A DNA stretch of 9,616 nucleotides from a bacterium. GTDB lineage: Bacteria; Patescibacteria; Gracilibacteria; 1-14-2-50-48-13. The notes under the pieces were generated by a model. That model saw only the letters and a list, made by a program, of their open reading frames with translations. It did no database searches and was not told the origin of the DNA. Below, piece after piece: positions 1 to 6,874 of the stretch. Location: the NCBI GenBank assembly GCA_030430105.1, contig JAUIFW010000035.1, positions 1 through 9,616 on the forward strand. The letters run 5' to 3'. A program made the position numbers and the translations under genes. Positions within the stretch are counted from its first letter, which is position 1. Each line of letters opens with the position of its first letter.

Positions 1-431
1 GGGTAGCGTACGCCACGCTGATTATCGATGATGAACTGCTTTGGTATGATTTTGAGCACTTGCTTGTTTTGCGGGATGGAGATGGCTTGTGCTGTTTCCA
101 GAACACGCTCCACATCAGCGTCGATGATCTCTTCGCCTTGTGTCGCAATAACACCCTTTGCCTCAATGGACTCAAGGTGTGGCCCTCCAATTCCTACAAT
201 CACATGGTTTACAGGTTCACCAGCCATACGCTCCGCCTCTTCGAGAGACTGCGTGATGGCATTGATGGTTTCCTCTACGTCAATGATTTGCCCCTTTCGC
301 ATACCTCCTCCTGAACTCATACCAACACCGACGATGTTCGGCGTCTTCTTTTCGGAGTCGATGACTCCTATGGCGGTTCTGATTGTGTGGTTTCCCACAT
401 CAATACTTGCAATGACGCGTTCTTTCGGCAT
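1..431 (-). CDS. ftsA: Cell division protein FtsA (N-terminal part, runs off left edge)
   Basis: FtsA is the actin-like ATPase that tethers FtsZ filaments to the inner face of the membrane and recruits later divisome proteins. Reading leftward from ATG 431-429 gives 143 complete codons without a stop. Residues 10-22 carry the actin-type phosphate-1 loop (IDVGNHTIRTAIG). Next come the FtsA-typical stretches GGGMRKGQIID (41-51), EEAERMAG (64-71) and VNHVIVGIGG (74-83), then DADVERVLETAQAI (104-117) leading to KIIPKQFIIDNQRG (127-140). This last part matches the FtsA-specific 1C subdomain, which makes PilM, MreB or DnaK unlikely. ATG 431 gives an N-terminus of normal family length; an in-frame TTG at 443 would add only four residues. 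No Shine-Dalgarno sequence precedes either codon. The C-terminal membrane helix lies outside the window, and ftsZ would be the expected next gene. Confidence 0.93.
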   Translation of the reverse strand, partial: MPKERVIASIDVGNHTIRTAIGVIDSEKKTPNIVGVGMSSGGGMRKGQIIDVEETINAITQSLEEAERMAGEPVNHVIVGIGGPHLESIEAKGVIATQGEEIIDADVERVLETAQAISIPQNKQVLKIIPKQFIIDNQRGVRY

Positions 432-464
432 AGGACTGTTCAAAAGGTAAGTACTACAATGATC

Positions 465-492
465 AGTATAGAGAGAGGGGGGTCTTTGACAA
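465..492 (-). promoter_or_regulatory. Sigma70-type promoter for ftsA
   Basis: On the minus strand a -35 box TTGTCA (492-487, 5 of 6 consensus) is followed after 16 bp by a -10 box TATACT (470-465, 5 of 6). Transcription would start near 458, leaving about 27 nt of leader before the ftsA ATG. The spacer is a (GA)3 run merging into six G (plus-strand 471-482), an unusual low-complexity spacer. This is the best two-box promoter in the window. Confidence 0.6.
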
Positions 493-639
493 TGATAAAA
501 CCAAAAACTGAGCCCTTAATTTGTGTCGAATTTGCGAGCAGATTAGGGAGATCCCTATGAGAAGTCAAGATCCGTGAATACGAAAAGTGAACAATAGGGG
601 GTGAAAAATGTATATTGGCATATCTATTGTATAAAAAAT

Positions 640-720
640 GTATACGCAATACCTCCTTGTGCCTGTTTATAAGCTGTGTATACTTTGTTCATAACTACTT
701 TTATCACCATATGGGTATAC
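640..720. repeat. Three GTATAC palindromes spaced 38 and 37 bp
   Basis: The six-base palindrome GTATAC occurs at 640-645, 678-683 and 715-720. The middle copy overlaps the candidate -10 box and the last overlaps the proposed start region of the ATPase gene. Even spacing close to whole helical turns could mark an operator array. The palindrome is short, and single copies also lie inside coding sequence further right (around 5608, 5965 and 9444), so chance remains likely. Confidence 0.25.
657..684 (+). promoter_or_regulatory. Candidate promoter for the PilT-family ATPase gene
   Basis: TTGTGC (657-662) and TATACT (679-684) are separated by 16 bp. The -10 box is good (5 of 6) and the -35 box poor. 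The start point would be near 691. The distance from the end of the -10 box to ATG 711 is about 27 nt, the same as for the promoter upstream of 2285, which supports pairing this promoter with the 711 start. Confidence 0.4.
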
Positions 721-2120
721 AAAAACTACAAGCATTGTTTCATGAGGGCGCAATGAGCGTTCATCTCAAGGCGGGGGAGCCACCATTGGCAAAAACTGGA
801 CGGCCTGGGCATTGGTCCCTAGCCCCTTTAGAGGGAAGTGAGGTCATGTCTACAGACAATATTGAGGAGGTACTTGCGACCATAGAACATGCTCTTTCAG
901 AGGAAGGATGCTTTGTGGAGCAGGACTATGGAAATGCAAAGGTGTATCAGCTTCAAAATATCCGGACGGTGGTAACCTTTCCGCCACTCTCTGGCGATGT
1001 GGAAATTACCTTGGTTCGGCCCGTGGTACAGCTTTCCTTTGATGAGTATCCGATGGAGGAGAAGCTCAAGGAACGTCTGCTGAAGCGCGCGGAGGGAGTG
1101 TTGGTAGCTGGTGCTCCTGGAAATGGAAAGACGACTTTTGCGGAAGCGTTACTTGGTGCGTACTACAAGGAGGGCCGCATTATTAAGACCATCGAGGTGC
1201 CACGAGACCTGCGTGTACCTAAGGGTGTGACGCAGTATTCTTTGAGTCACTCTTCGACAAATACGATTCGTGATCTTCTTTTGCTCACCCGTCCTGACTA
1301 CACATTTTTTGATGAGATTCGAAATCCTGAGGATTTTCATCTCTTTAAGGATCTTCGTCTGACGGGAATTGGAATGGTGGGAGTGATTCATGCGGAGAAG
1401 CCTATTGATGCCATTCAGCGCTTTATCGGAAAGATTGAGCTTGGTTTGATTTCTCATGTGATTGATACGGTGGTGTTTATCAAGGAGGGTGGTGTAAAAG
1501 CTGTGTACGACCTTAAATATGCAGTAAAGACACCGATTGGTATGAATGATGAAGGGCTTGCTAGGCCGGTGATTATCATTCGTGACTTTTATGAGGAGAA
1601 GGAGCTCTTTGAGATCTATACCTTCGGAGATCAGGTGGTTGTGATTGATGTGCAGGAGGTGAAAGCAAATCAGCGAGGGAGTTCACCCCTTCTGGAGCAT
1701 GGTGTAGCAGGATTGCGAAAGGCACTTGAGAAAATGTTCTCCTTCCCATTTGCTGTAAAGGCTCTCGGGGAGCGGTCTATAGAGATTTCAGTAGAGAAGC
1801 CTGATATACCAAAGATTATTGGTAAGGGTGGAAGTCGAATACGTGAACTTGAGCAGGCTTTGGGGGTACATATTGATGTACGAGAGATGGAGGGGCAGGA
1901 TCCTACGAAGCTTCCAAAACTGAAGCATGAGGTGGTGCAGGGGAAGAAGGGGAAGACAGAAATTGTGCTGCATGAGGATGCTAGAAAGGTGATTTTGTAT
2001 GTGGATCCAAGACGGCAGTATGAGTACAATGTGCCGAAGTCTGGAAGGATCAAGGTGCAGAAGGGAATGGTGGCGAGTGTGGTGCAGAAAGGGAATTTTC
2101 TGTTGTATAAAAAAGCTTAA
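711..2120 (+). CDS. PilT-family ATPase with KH domain, lacking the PIN domain (COG1855-like)
   Basis: This 469-residue protein resembles the archaeal PINc/VapC-type ATPases (COG1855), which join a PIN nuclease domain, a PilT/VirB11-like ATPase and a KH RNA-binding domain. Their substrate is not established. Walker A is GAPGNGKT (134-141), the Walker B region is DYTFFDE ending at D201-E202, and a PilT-like His box follows with H227 and IDAIQRF up to residue 238. A KH GxxG loop (GKGG, 371-374) follows, then a small basic C-terminal domain. The N-terminus (LFHEGAMSVHLK, then PPLAKTGRPG) resembles the linker that follows the PIN domain in archaeal proteins, so the nuclease part is absent. ATG 711 is preferred because it keeps this linker and lies ~27 nt after a candidate -10 box. 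ATG 753 has a GAGGG at 744-748 and is the alternative; a TTG at 615 would add a hydrophobic, Cys-rich stretch unlike PIN. It is divergent from ftsA and closed by a hairpin. Confidence 0.85.
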   Translation: MGIQKLQALFHEGAMSVHLKAGEPPLAKTGRPGHWSLAPLEGSEVMSTDNIEEVLATIEHALSEEGCFVEQDYGNAKVYQLQNIRTVVTFPPLSGDVEITLVRPVVQLSFDEYPMEEKLKERLLKRAEGVLVAGAPGNGKTTFAEALLGAYYKEGRIIKTIEVPRDLRVPKGVTQYSLSHSSTNTIRDLLLLTRPDYTFFDEIRNPEDFHLFKDLRLTGIGMVGVIHAEKPIDAIQRFIGKIELGLISHVIDTVVFIKEGGVKAVYDLKYAVKTPIGMNDEGLARPVIIIRDFYEEKELFEIYTFGDQVVVIDVQEVKANQRGSSPLLEHGVAGLRKALEKMFSFPFAVKALGERSIEISVEKPDIPKIIGKGGSRIRELEQALGVHIDVREMEGQDPTKLPKLKHEVVQGKKGKTEIVLHEDARKVILYVDPRRQYEYNVPKSGRIKVQKGMVASVVQKGNFLLYKKA

Positions 2121-2122
2121 AG

Positions 2123-2155
2123 CACCCGCCGAAGGCGGGTGAATGATTAATTTTT
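2123..2155 (+). terminator. GAA-loop hairpin terminator after the ATPase gene
   Basis: CACCCGCC (2123-2130), loop GAA, GGCGGGTG (2134-2141) forms a perfect 8-bp GC-rich stem two bases after the stop codon. The T run (2151-2155) begins about nine bases after the stem rather than directly against it, so termination may be partial. The position just behind the stop codon still favours a terminator or 3'-end stabiliser. Confidence 0.65.
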
Positions 2156-2225
2156 AAATTATTAATTAGTAATGATTTAAGAAAGGTTTCTTCTTTAGTA
2201 TTTAAACTTTAATAATTTAGTATTT
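2142..2225. other. Very AT-rich spacer between two hairpins, with a 10-bp direct repeat
   Basis: This 84-bp stretch is about 13% G+C and has no coding potential. TTTAGTATTT occurs twice, at 2194-2203 and 2216-2225, 22 bp apart. A small inverted repeat AAGAAA/TTTCTT lies near 2180-2193. It may act as an upstream activating or DNA-bending tract for the promoter at 2250, but the second hairpin lies between them. No RNA gene is recognisable. Confidence 0.4.
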
Positions 2226-2248
2226 CGGCGGCCGAAGGTCGCCGTTTT
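2226..2248 (+). terminator. Second GAA-loop hairpin with T tract
   Basis: CGGCGGCC (2226-2233), loop GAA, GGTCGCCG (2237-2244) forms an 8-bp stem with one G-U pair, directly followed by TTTT (2245-2248). This is a better intrinsic-terminator shape than the hairpin at 2123. It would stop transcription leaking through the first hairpin and insulate the next gene. It also covers the position where a -35 box for the following promoter should be. Confidence 0.65.
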
Positions 2249-2249
2249 G

Positions 2250-2258
2250 TGGTATAAT
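2250..2258 (+). promoter_or_regulatory. Extended -10 promoter for the surface-protein operon
   Basis: TGG directly precedes a perfect TATAAT (2253-2258), which fits the TGn extended -10 pattern. No recognisable -35 box exists at a 16-18 bp spacing, where the second hairpin lies. Extended -10 promoters can work without a -35. The start would be near 2265, giving a ~20-nt A-rich leader without a Shine-Dalgarno sequence before ATG 2285. Confidence 0.65.
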
Positions 2259-2284
2259 GTATAGATAGAAATAAATACAAACCC

Positions 2285-5200
2285 ATGCGTCTCTTTCGCA
2301 CCCTATCTACAGCACTTGTCTTTTCCCTTATGGGAGGCATGCTTGTGCTCCAGTCTCATGCTCAAACCACCGTCAAAAATGGTGAATGGGATCTTCAGGC
2401 AGATGTAAATATCTTTATACCTGCGGACCACAAAACTATTACGCTTCCTGAAGGGAAACTCGCTCGTGCGTATCATGATTTAGATATTATTGAGTCGGAT
2501 AGAGTCCTGGTTGGATGTACCTATAACCCTACTACGGAGCAGCTTTCTTGGCAGCATGGTCCATCTAAAACGATACTTCGTGATTTCAACTTCTTTTGGA
2601 ATAGGGCAGCTGTGGAGACAGGGGACTATATCGTAAAGGTTCGCACAAAAAAGGTAGACCGCATGTCGAGAGGGCCTTTGTATGCTGCTACAGACGCTAT
2701 GGGTGGAAATGATGGAGTGATTGTTCGTCAAAAGACGAATGTGACGCTTTCTGAACTTCCGAAAAACGTGGAGGCTATCGTGTATATTGCACCTGTATGG
2801 GAGCTTTCTGACGATGATGGGCCAGGTTGGAATCAATGGAAGTATGGCGTGGCAGTGCGTCCGTATGAGTGTATTATCAACCGTGGCAGTAATATCCCAG
2901 GTGTTGATTATGACAATACTGTGCTTGAGGATAAATCTTTTACTCCTCTGCCAGTTCAAAATCTGACAGTGTATAAGCAGCCTGTATTGGGAGATAATGA
3001 TTATGTGCTTTCTTGGGATGCAGCTTCAAAGTCAGGGTTACTTGGCTACTTGGTGAAGACCTACAATCAGGATACGACTACCAATGCGTTTACGAAGCTG
3101 TATCGTACTGACTATATCGAAGCGATGAAGGGTACTGGTCATAGGGTGTATATACCGTTGCAGGTGGATCAGATTAGCTATAAAGAACGGCATAATTTTG
3201 TAGTACACGCCGTGTATTTTTCTCCTGCGATGTCTAGTGGAAGAGTGTACTCACCAATTCGAGAGGCATGTTATCCTACTGGTGGATGTGGTGAAGGTTC
3301 TACCGCATCTACTCCTTCCGACTTTGTTGGCACTCCTTCTTCCGTTTCTATCGACAATGTTACGGTTACGTCCTCTTCCTTTTCAGTAACCGTATCTGGG
3401 ACTCCACCTACATCTGGTTCTTGTTCTCAGTTTGTGGCTGAGTTGTATGAAAGGAAGGATGGGAAATTCTTGCCGGTCCAGACAAAGAAAGGATCTGTAA
3501 GCTCATCTTTTACATTTAGTGGAACGACGGTAAATGAACGGCACCACGTCAGATTGTCTTGTGAGGTTGATGGAGAGAAAGGAAAGGCTGCAGTAGAGCA
3601 GTTTAACGCAAATTATGGGGGGAGCTCTAGTGGGAGCGCGACAGCTTCTGATACTCCTAAGGATTTATCATGTGCTTTTGAGCGAGATAATGGGACGGAG
3701 GCTGTGTACAAGTGTACATGGGATTTTGATGGGGCTATAAACCTTTGGTATTGGAGAAATGGTGAGGCGTTCTCATTAAAAAATGTAACTGCGAATAGCG
3801 CTATTTTGAGTCTTGCGAAGGGTATTAATTACAATGTACAGGTACACAATGTGCTTGCGGTAGCAAATGGAGATCAGACGAAAAAGGCTTCTACCTGGAT
3901 TGATCTAAGGGACTCAGCAAAAGCTTCACTTGCTGCGCCGAGTGGATTTTACGTACGGAATATAGAAAAAACAGAGGTAGATGTTGTATGGGATAGTGTA
4001 ACTGGTGCGAGTTCCTATGAGATAGAACTAAAGCCTTCAGCAAATGGAACGTCTTCGTTTAAGACTTCCAATCTTTCTTATCCGCTGAAAAACTTGAAGC
4101 CAGGCACAGCATATTCCACGCGTATTCGCTCGCTGACCTCCAATGGTGCGGCTGGGGACTGGTCTAGTGCAAAGAGTTTTACTACGGATGAGGATGTGCC
4201 TCCTGCTATGCCTTCTGGCTTGAGAATTAAGAGTGGAACTGGCTATGTGGCTCCCAATGAGGTTTCGGAAACGGTAATTTCTGCTACTTTGGATTTTATC
4301 TCAAATTTTCCTACGGAGATACACTTGGAATGGAACAAGGTATCAGATGCTGAGTTTTATAACTTGTATTACTCGGGGTCTGTAATCGAGCGTATTACAT
4401 CTACAGAATACGTTTTAAAGAACCTCAAACCCTCTTCGGCATATGGTATTTCTCTCGTAGCTTTCGGTGATACAGGTAAAGCTTCAGAACGAACCCAGTG
4501 GCTGGCAGTTCAGACGAAAGTAGAAGGTCAGACTGGTCCAGTACTAACAGGTGTGGATGCGGACCTAAAGGTCACTAACATTACTCCAACGACAGCTAAA
4601 TTAACATGGAAGGCCGAACCATCTAAAAGGACTTTCCCTTATCCAACAGGTGAACTTGAATTGAGAAATTACAGGATATACCTTAATGGAAATACATGGA
4701 AAAATGTTTCTTCCTCTGAGACCACCCATATTCTTACGGGTCTTTCTCCAGATACGGAATATGAGGTTGAGGCTCGTCCAGAGTATCAAGAACGATGTAC
4801 TCAATGTGGCAGTGGATGGAAGGGGGAACTTGTAACGCCAGAGGATACTGGCTCCATTACTTTTTCTACCGTTGATGGAGAGGTTTCAAAAACCTATGAT
4901 TTGGATTTCTCATCCATCAATACCTTTTATGATTTGTCAAATAGTGGTGGACCAGGATGTCGAGCTGTACTTGACAATATGTATCGCCTTCAAACAGATC
5001 AAGGAGACATCATGTTGCACAAGGACGATATGACTTTGCAAACAGCAACAATCAATGGAGAGGCGCAGAGTTATTATGATATTGATGTTGTTCTCCCAGA
5101 ATTTACAACTGTTTTGAATTTGGCATTAGATAGCACAAAGGTTATTGATCAAAATAAAAATATGGTTCTATATAGGTTCCCACTTGCTTCGAATGTGGAT

Positions 5201-6841
5201 TGGGAATCTCCAATTGAATATTGTAGCGGTGTATCTGTGGGTAGTGGACTTAAATGTGTTACTCCACTTAGTAAGTCTGTTGGAACTACTAGGTATTATT
5301 TAGCTACTTTAGAGGGGGGGCTAGATCCAGGAGAGACCTTTGCTGAGGATATGCTACTTTGCGATTGGCCTATTCAGATTGATGTTACGATGCCAGAGCA
5401 GACTGACCAAGAGTCTCCTGAGCTTGAGGTGATATCTTTTTCATCAATACCTTTTGAGAATTCAAATGGTGATGCTTTTGTTGAGGGATATTGGCCTTAC
5501 TCAAACGGGGCATTGGAACTTCTTATCGTAGATGAATCAGCAGTTAGTTGCTCTTGGAAGCTCGATGGAGAAGGTTTGGATAGTTCATCGGACTGTAATG
5601 TAGGGGAGTATACGCAAAACTTTACCTTTGAGGGGCTTGAGCCTGGAGAGCATACCATTTCGCTGCAGGTTACTGATGAACATGGGCACCCTTCAGAGGA
5701 GGAATTGACCTTTACTTATCATCCATTTGTGCCCACTGCTGCTTTTGTTGGAGGGGAGTATGAGGAGGAGACAAACTCCTACGAGGGGTTTGAAATAGTT
5801 TGTTCCTCAGAAGATACTGAGTGTACAGAGTATGCGATGCTTGCGCTTCCTGGATCCTTTAGCGGTACTTGTTCTGACTATGATGCTGAAGGGCTCTCGT
5901 ATGTTTGGACTGTACTTGATGACAGCAGCTTGCCTTCGCTTTCATCTGATTTGGCTGGAGAAGGGTATACGGTGACGCTTTGTGGTCGCGTGAAGAATAC
6001 TGCTGGGCGTACATTTTACTCAGCTCCGCAGGTCCTCACCTTTGAGATATTGTCTTCAGATGATGAGCTGCGTGAAGCATTTACGGCTATGAATATCCAG
6101 ACGACGGAAGAATCTATTACGTGGACTTTTACGCTTGCTATTGCTGAGGCTCTCACGGGTTTCGACCTCTGGGTGATCAACGAAGAGACAGGTGGACGGG
6201 TGCAAATGCTTCCTGAACTTGTAGAGGATACTTCTTATAGGGTTGTGCTGGAGGCTACAGATTTGAACCTTATTTCCGGCAATACTTATGCTCTTGAGGT
6301 GGATTTGAAAACAATTGCCAATCAGCGCTTAATGGGTGTGCTTCCTCATTCGAAGGCGAAATATGGATTCCTCTTTTGTTCTCCTATGCTTGAGGCTATA
6401 GATGTGCCACTTGAACTTATTCCTGAAGAGCAGACCACCATGGATGTGATGCTTGAAGGAGAGGGGCTACAGATCCTTGCCGAAGCTATGCCAATTGGGC
6501 AGAACTTGTACTTCATTGATATCCTTACCTTTGGTAAGGACATGGAAACAGGGCAGTCTGTTTCTCAACTTCCTGCAGGAGATTACACGGTTTCACTTGT
6601 GCTTGGAGATGTCGCGATTCCTCTCGATACTACGGTGATCCCATACTACTGTAGTGCTGATGCAGATCTCAATGGAGACCTTAAGGGGGGAGGGCTTATG
6701 GACTTTCTTCTCTTCTCTGAAGCTGAAAAGGATGGAAAATATGAAGAATTAGCGGAGAAATTTTCTGTGGATAAGAGTTTGATTAAGGCAAAAATTTTGC
6801 AGCGGCTACAGCAAAATCCTGCATTCTTCTTCCAGTACTAA
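2285..6841 (+). CDS. Large exported multi-domain protein with FN3/Ig-like modules and a dockerin-like C-terminal motif
   Basis: The specific function is not recognised. The 1518-residue product begins with a Sec signal peptide: basic MRLFR, a hydrophobic core to about residue 22, and likely cleavage after SHA (24-26). An unassigned N-terminal region (27-220) follows, then an FN3-like unit (about 223-330). Ser/Thr/Gly-rich linkers (333-377 and 443-459) surround Ig-like segments. Three clearer fibronectin III-like units lie near 550-635, 640-745 and 757-863, with NLKPGTAY- and GLSPDTEYEV-type turns before their last strands. Further beta-rich regions follow, including a PKD/Ig-like unit (1043-1147). 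Near the end DADLNGD (1459-1465) and LMDFLLF (1471-1477) resemble one dockerin Ca loop plus helix; the usual second copy is missing. There are 22 cysteines after the signal peptide, many in close pairs, suggesting disulfides. No catalytic motif, sortase signal or C-terminal membrane anchor is seen, so attachment may depend on a partner. It is probably co-transcribed with the SLH gene downstream. Confidence 0.85.
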   Translation: MRLFRTLSTALVFSLMGGMLVLQSHAQTTVKNGEWDLQADVNIFIPADHKTITLPEGKLARAYHDLDIIESDRVLVGCTYNPTTEQLSWQHGPSKTILRDFNFFWNRAAVETGDYIVKVRTKKVDRMSRGPLYAATDAMGGNDGVIVRQKTNVTLSELPKNVEAIVYIAPVWELSDDDGPGWNQWKYGVAVRPYECIINRGSNIPGVDYDNTVLEDKSFTPLPVQNLTVYKQPVLGDNDYVLSWDAASKSGLLGYLVKTYNQDTTTNAFTKLYRTDYIEAMKGTGHRVYIPLQVDQISYKERHNFVVHAVYFSPAMSSGRVYSPIREACYPTGGCGEGSTASTPSDFVGTPSSVSIDNVTVTSSSFSVTVSGTPPTSGSCSQFVAELYERKDGKFLPVQTKKGSVSSSFTFSGTTVNERHHVRLSCEVDGEKGKAAVEQFNANYGGSSSGSATASDTPKDLSCAFERDNGTEAVYKCTWDFDGAINLWYWRNGEAFSLKNVTANSAILSLAKGINYNVQVHNVLAVANGDQTKKASTWIDLRDSAKASLAAPSGFYVRNIEKTEVDVVWDSVTGASSYEIELKPSANGTSSFKTSNLSYPLKNLKPGTAYSTRIRSLTSNGAAGDWSSAKSFTTDEDVPPAMPSGLRIKSGTGYVAPNEVSETVISATLDFISNFPTEIHLEWNKVSDAEFYNLYYSGSVIERITSTEYVLKNLKPSSAYGISLVAFGDTGKASERTQWLAVQTKVEGQTGPVLTGVDADLKVTNITPTTAKLTWKAEPSKRTFPYPTGELELRNYRIYLNGNTWKNVSSSETTHILTGLSPDTEYEVEARPEYQERCTQCGSGWKGELVTPEDTGSITFSTVDGEVSKTYDLDFSSINTFYDLSNSGGPGCRAVLDNMYRLQTDQGDIMLHKDDMTLQTATINGEAQSYYDIDVVLPEFTTVLNLALDSTKVIDQNKNMVLYRFPLASNVDWESPIEYCSGVSVGSGLKCVTPLSKSVGTTRYYLATLEGGLDPGETFAEDMLLCDWPIQIDVTMPEQTDQESPELEVISFSSIPFENSNGDAFVEGYWPYSNGALELLIVDESAVSCSWKLDGEGLDSSSDCNVGEYTQNFTFEGLEPGEHTISLQVTDEHGHPSEEELTFTYHPFVPTAAFVGGEYEEETNSYEGFEIVCSSEDTECTEYAMLALPGSFSGTCSDYDAEGLSYVWTVLDDSSLPSLSSDLAGEGYTVTLCGRVKNTAGRTFYSAPQVLTFEILSSDDELREAFTAMNIQTTEESITWTFTLAIAEALTGFDLWVINEETGGRVQMLPELVEDTSYRVVLEATDLNLISGNTYALEVDLKTIANQRLMGVLPHSKAKYGFLFCSPMLEAIDVPLELIPEEQTTMDVMLEGEGLQILAEAMPIGQNLYFIDILTFGKDMETGQSVSQLPAGDYTVSLVLGDVAIPLDTTVIPYYCSADADLNGDLKGGGLMDFLLFSEAEKDGKYEELAEKFSVDKSLIKAKILQRLQQNPAFFFQY
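6659..6715 (+). other. Degenerate dockerin-like / EF-hand-type Ca-loop motif
   Basis: Residues 1459-1477 of the preceding protein read as D-x-D-x-N-G-D, then a Gly-rich stretch and LMDFLLF. Type I dockerins place Asp/Asn at loop positions 1, 3, 5 and 12 before a short helix. Here D1461, N1463 and D1465 can fill 1, 3 and 5, and D1473 falls near position 12 (exactly 12 residues after D1461). The remaining ~40 residues show no second loop, so this is at best half a dockerin or an isolated EF-like loop. Confidence 0.35.
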
Positions 6842-6874
6842 ACCATACAAAAAAAGAAACACTTATAAGACACC

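Noticed and set aside
28..450. Plus-strand open frames of 84 and 140 codons at the left end
   Set aside because: They lie antisense to a clear ftsA coding sequence and give Met/Ser/Cys-rich products with no domain character.
486..491. Perfect TTGACA on the plus strand as a -35 box
   Set aside because: No acceptable -10 box lies 16-18 bp downstream. The site overlaps the minus-strand -35 box, which has a good partner.
615..710. TTG at 615 as start of the ATPase gene
   Set aside because: It would add 32 hydrophobic, Cys/Tyr-rich residues unlike a PIN domain, and it lies upstream of the candidate promoter.
2480..2959. 159-codon minus-strand frame
   Set aside because: It lies wholly inside the N-terminal part of the 1518-residue exported protein and has no recognisable motif or start signal.
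6864..6869. TATAAG as a separate promoter giving a leaderless transcript of the SLH gene
   Set aside because: There is no -35 or extended -10 element. The 33-bp gap without a terminator is better explained by co-transcription.
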